From assembly GCA_035776675.1 (NCBI GenBank), contig DASTWO010000078.1:1-6626 (forward strand): a stretch of DNA of 6,626 nt. Direction: 5' to 3'. This DNA is from DASSOY01 sp035776675 (GTDB taxonomy: Bacteria > Bacillota > Bacilli > Bacillales > DASSOY01). Below the pieces are notes generated by a model, which was not told the DNA's origin, made no database searches, and saw nothing but the letters and a program-made list of their open reading frames with translations. Below are positions 5,571 through 6,626 of the stretch, piece by piece (the first letter of the stretch is position 1; every line of letters begins with the position of its first letter). The position numbers and the translations under genes are program-made.

Positions 5571-6626
5571 ATGAAGCGGATTTTTGCAGGTTTGTTAGTA
5601 GCAACGATGGTGTGTTCCATTATTCCGATACAAGGTCTGGCTAAAGATAAAGAAGACGGACTTAAATTGGCAAAGGACTCTAAATCGGCTATTTTAATGG
5701 TAGCTGATACGGGAACGATTCTTTATAACAAAAACGCCGATAAAAAACTCCCGCCCGCCAGTATGACAAAGATTATGACAATGTTGCTCATTATGGAATC
5801 TCTGAATCAGGGGAAGATTGCTTTGGATGATGAGGTTCGAACAAGTGAACATGCGGCTTCAATGGGGGGCTCGCAGATCTTCCTTGAAGAAGGCGAGACC
5901 ATGACCGTTAAGCAGATGTTAAAGGCGATTGCGGTTGGCTCAGCAAATGATGCATCCGTCGCTATGGCTGAAAAAATCGCCGGCTCTGAAGAAGCATTTG
6001 TGAAAATGATGAATGAAAAAGCGAAGGCGCTCGGTTTGAAAAATACCCATTTCGAAAATCCGACTGGTCTTCCGGCGGAAAACCACTATTCAACGGCTGC
6101 AGACATGGCGAAAATGGCAAGGGCGCTTCTTCAATATGAACAAATCACACAATATACCGGAATTTATCAAGATTATTTACGGGAAGGTACCGACAACAAA
6201 TTCTGGCTTGTGAATACGAATCGACTTGTGAAAACGTATCCGAATGTCGATGGCCTGAAAACCGGCTATACCAATGAAGCGAAGTATTGCCTGACCGCTA
6301 CAGCGGAGAAAAGCGGAATGCGTTTGATCGCTGTCGTCATGGGAGCTCCTACTACGAAATCCAGAAACGCTCAAGTTACAAATATGTTGGACTATGCCTT
6401 CAGTCAATATCAAACCCATAAGTTGTATGACAAAGGCAAGGTTGTAAAGACAGTTCATGTCGATAAAGGGGTTAGAAATAAGGTTCCCGTGGTTACGTCA
6501 CGAGAAGTTGCTATTTTGACGAAGAAAGGCGAGTCACCGAAAAACGTTAAGAAATCAATTAAAGTTAAAGATGAATTAAAGGCTCCACTGAAAAAAGGAG
6601 AAACAATCGGCAAGGTTGTCTTGAAA
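5571..6626 (+). CDS. dacF: Sporulation D-alanyl-D-alanine carboxypeptidase DacF, 3' end cut off
   Basis: DacF is a low-molecular-weight penicillin-binding protein (serine peptidase family S11) that removes the terminal D-Ala from peptidoglycan stem peptides. In Bacillus it acts from the forespore and helps set spore-cortex cross-linking. The frame is open for 352 codons from the ATG at 5571 to the window end with no stop. From memory the B. subtilis protein is about 389 residues, so roughly 35-40 residues including the membrane-anchoring amphipathic helix are missing. A signal peptide is visible (MKRIFAGLL core), with likely cleavage after Ala24 in QGLA-KD. The three active-site motifs are intact: Ser64-Met-Thr-Lys67, Ser124-Ala-Asn126 and Lys230-Thr-Gly232. 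The C-terminal PBP5-type beta domain begins near residue 285. The sigma-F-type promoter just upstream supports DacF over the vegetative paralogue DacA. In B. subtilis spoIIAA follows next, beyond this window. Confidence 0.93.
   Translation, partial: MKRIFAGLLVATMVCSIIPIQGLAKDKEDGLKLAKDSKSAILMVADTGTILYNKNADKKLPPASMTKIMTMLLIMESLNQGKIALDDEVRTSEHAASMGGSQIFLEEGETMTVKQMLKAIAVGSANDASVAMAEKIAGSEEAFVKMMNEKAKALGLKNTHFENPTGLPAENHYSTAADMAKMARALLQYEQITQYTGIYQDYLREGTDNKFWLVNTNRLVKTYPNVDGLKTGYTNEAKYCLTATAEKSGMRLIAVVMGAPTTKSRNAQVTNMLDYAFSQYQTHKLYDKGKVVKTVHVDKGVRNKVPVVTSREVAILTKKGESPKNVKKSIKVKDELKAPLKKGETIGKVVLK

Noticed and set aside
5371..5574. 67-codon + strand ORF between pdp and dacF
   Set aside because: It runs through the terminator hairpin, the T9 tract, the sigma-F promoter and the dacF RBS, lacks an SD, and gives a low-complexity aromatic-rich product.
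6177..6458. 93-codon minus-strand ORF inside dacF
   Set aside because: It is antisense to the KTG-containing part of dacF, with no family resemblance or translation signals.

Overview
The window reads as chromosome from a low-to-mid GC, endospore-forming member of the Bacillales. The evidence is the gene order (yqzK-like tail, xerD, deoB, purine nucleoside phosphorylase, then dacF behind a sigma-F-type promoter), which from memory matches the Bacillus subtilis yqzK-ripX-drm-pupG-dacF segment, and the strong Shine-Dalgarno (SD) sites of AAGGAGG type. The genus cannot be fixed from sequence alone. All genes seen are on the + strand.

Layout. Positions 2-112 are the end of a small YqzK/DUF4227-like gene. 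Positions 134-1024 encode the chromosome-dimer recombinase XerD. A 189-bp gap (1025-1213) follows. It carries an imperfect direct repeat that includes a ribosome-binding site, a possible 39-codon ORF and nested potential RNA stems. Positions 1214-5358 are a tightly packed four-gene nucleoside-salvage operon: deoB (phosphopentomutase), a canonical purine nucleoside phosphorylase, a second divergent one, and pdp (pyrimidine nucleoside phosphorylase). Junctions are a 4-nt overlap, a 17-nt overlap and a 5-nt gap, so translational coupling is likely. A strong intrinsic terminator (5369-5415) closes the operon, and a second weaker terminator-like hairpin follows. A near-perfect sigma-F-type promoter then drives dacF (5571 onward), a sporulation D-alanyl-D-alanine carboxypeptidase that runs off the end of the window.

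How the genes work together. The three phosphorylases split purine and pyrimidine (deoxy)nucleosides into free base and (deoxy)ribose-1-phosphate. DeoB converts the sugar-1-phosphates to (deoxy)ribose-5-phosphate for central metabolism, so the operon is a compact nucleoside-to-sugar catabolic unit. XerD and DacF are unrelated neighbours kept by conserved gene order.

The most notable points are two. The second purine phosphorylase has lost both classic 6-oxopurine-recognising residues: the usual Glu is Met194 and the usual Asn is Asp236. This suggests a shift towards 6-aminopurine (adenosine-type) substrates. The other is the structured, partly duplicated leader in front of deoB. I see no clearly new multi-gene system, mobile element, CRISPR array or RNA gene of a known class here.
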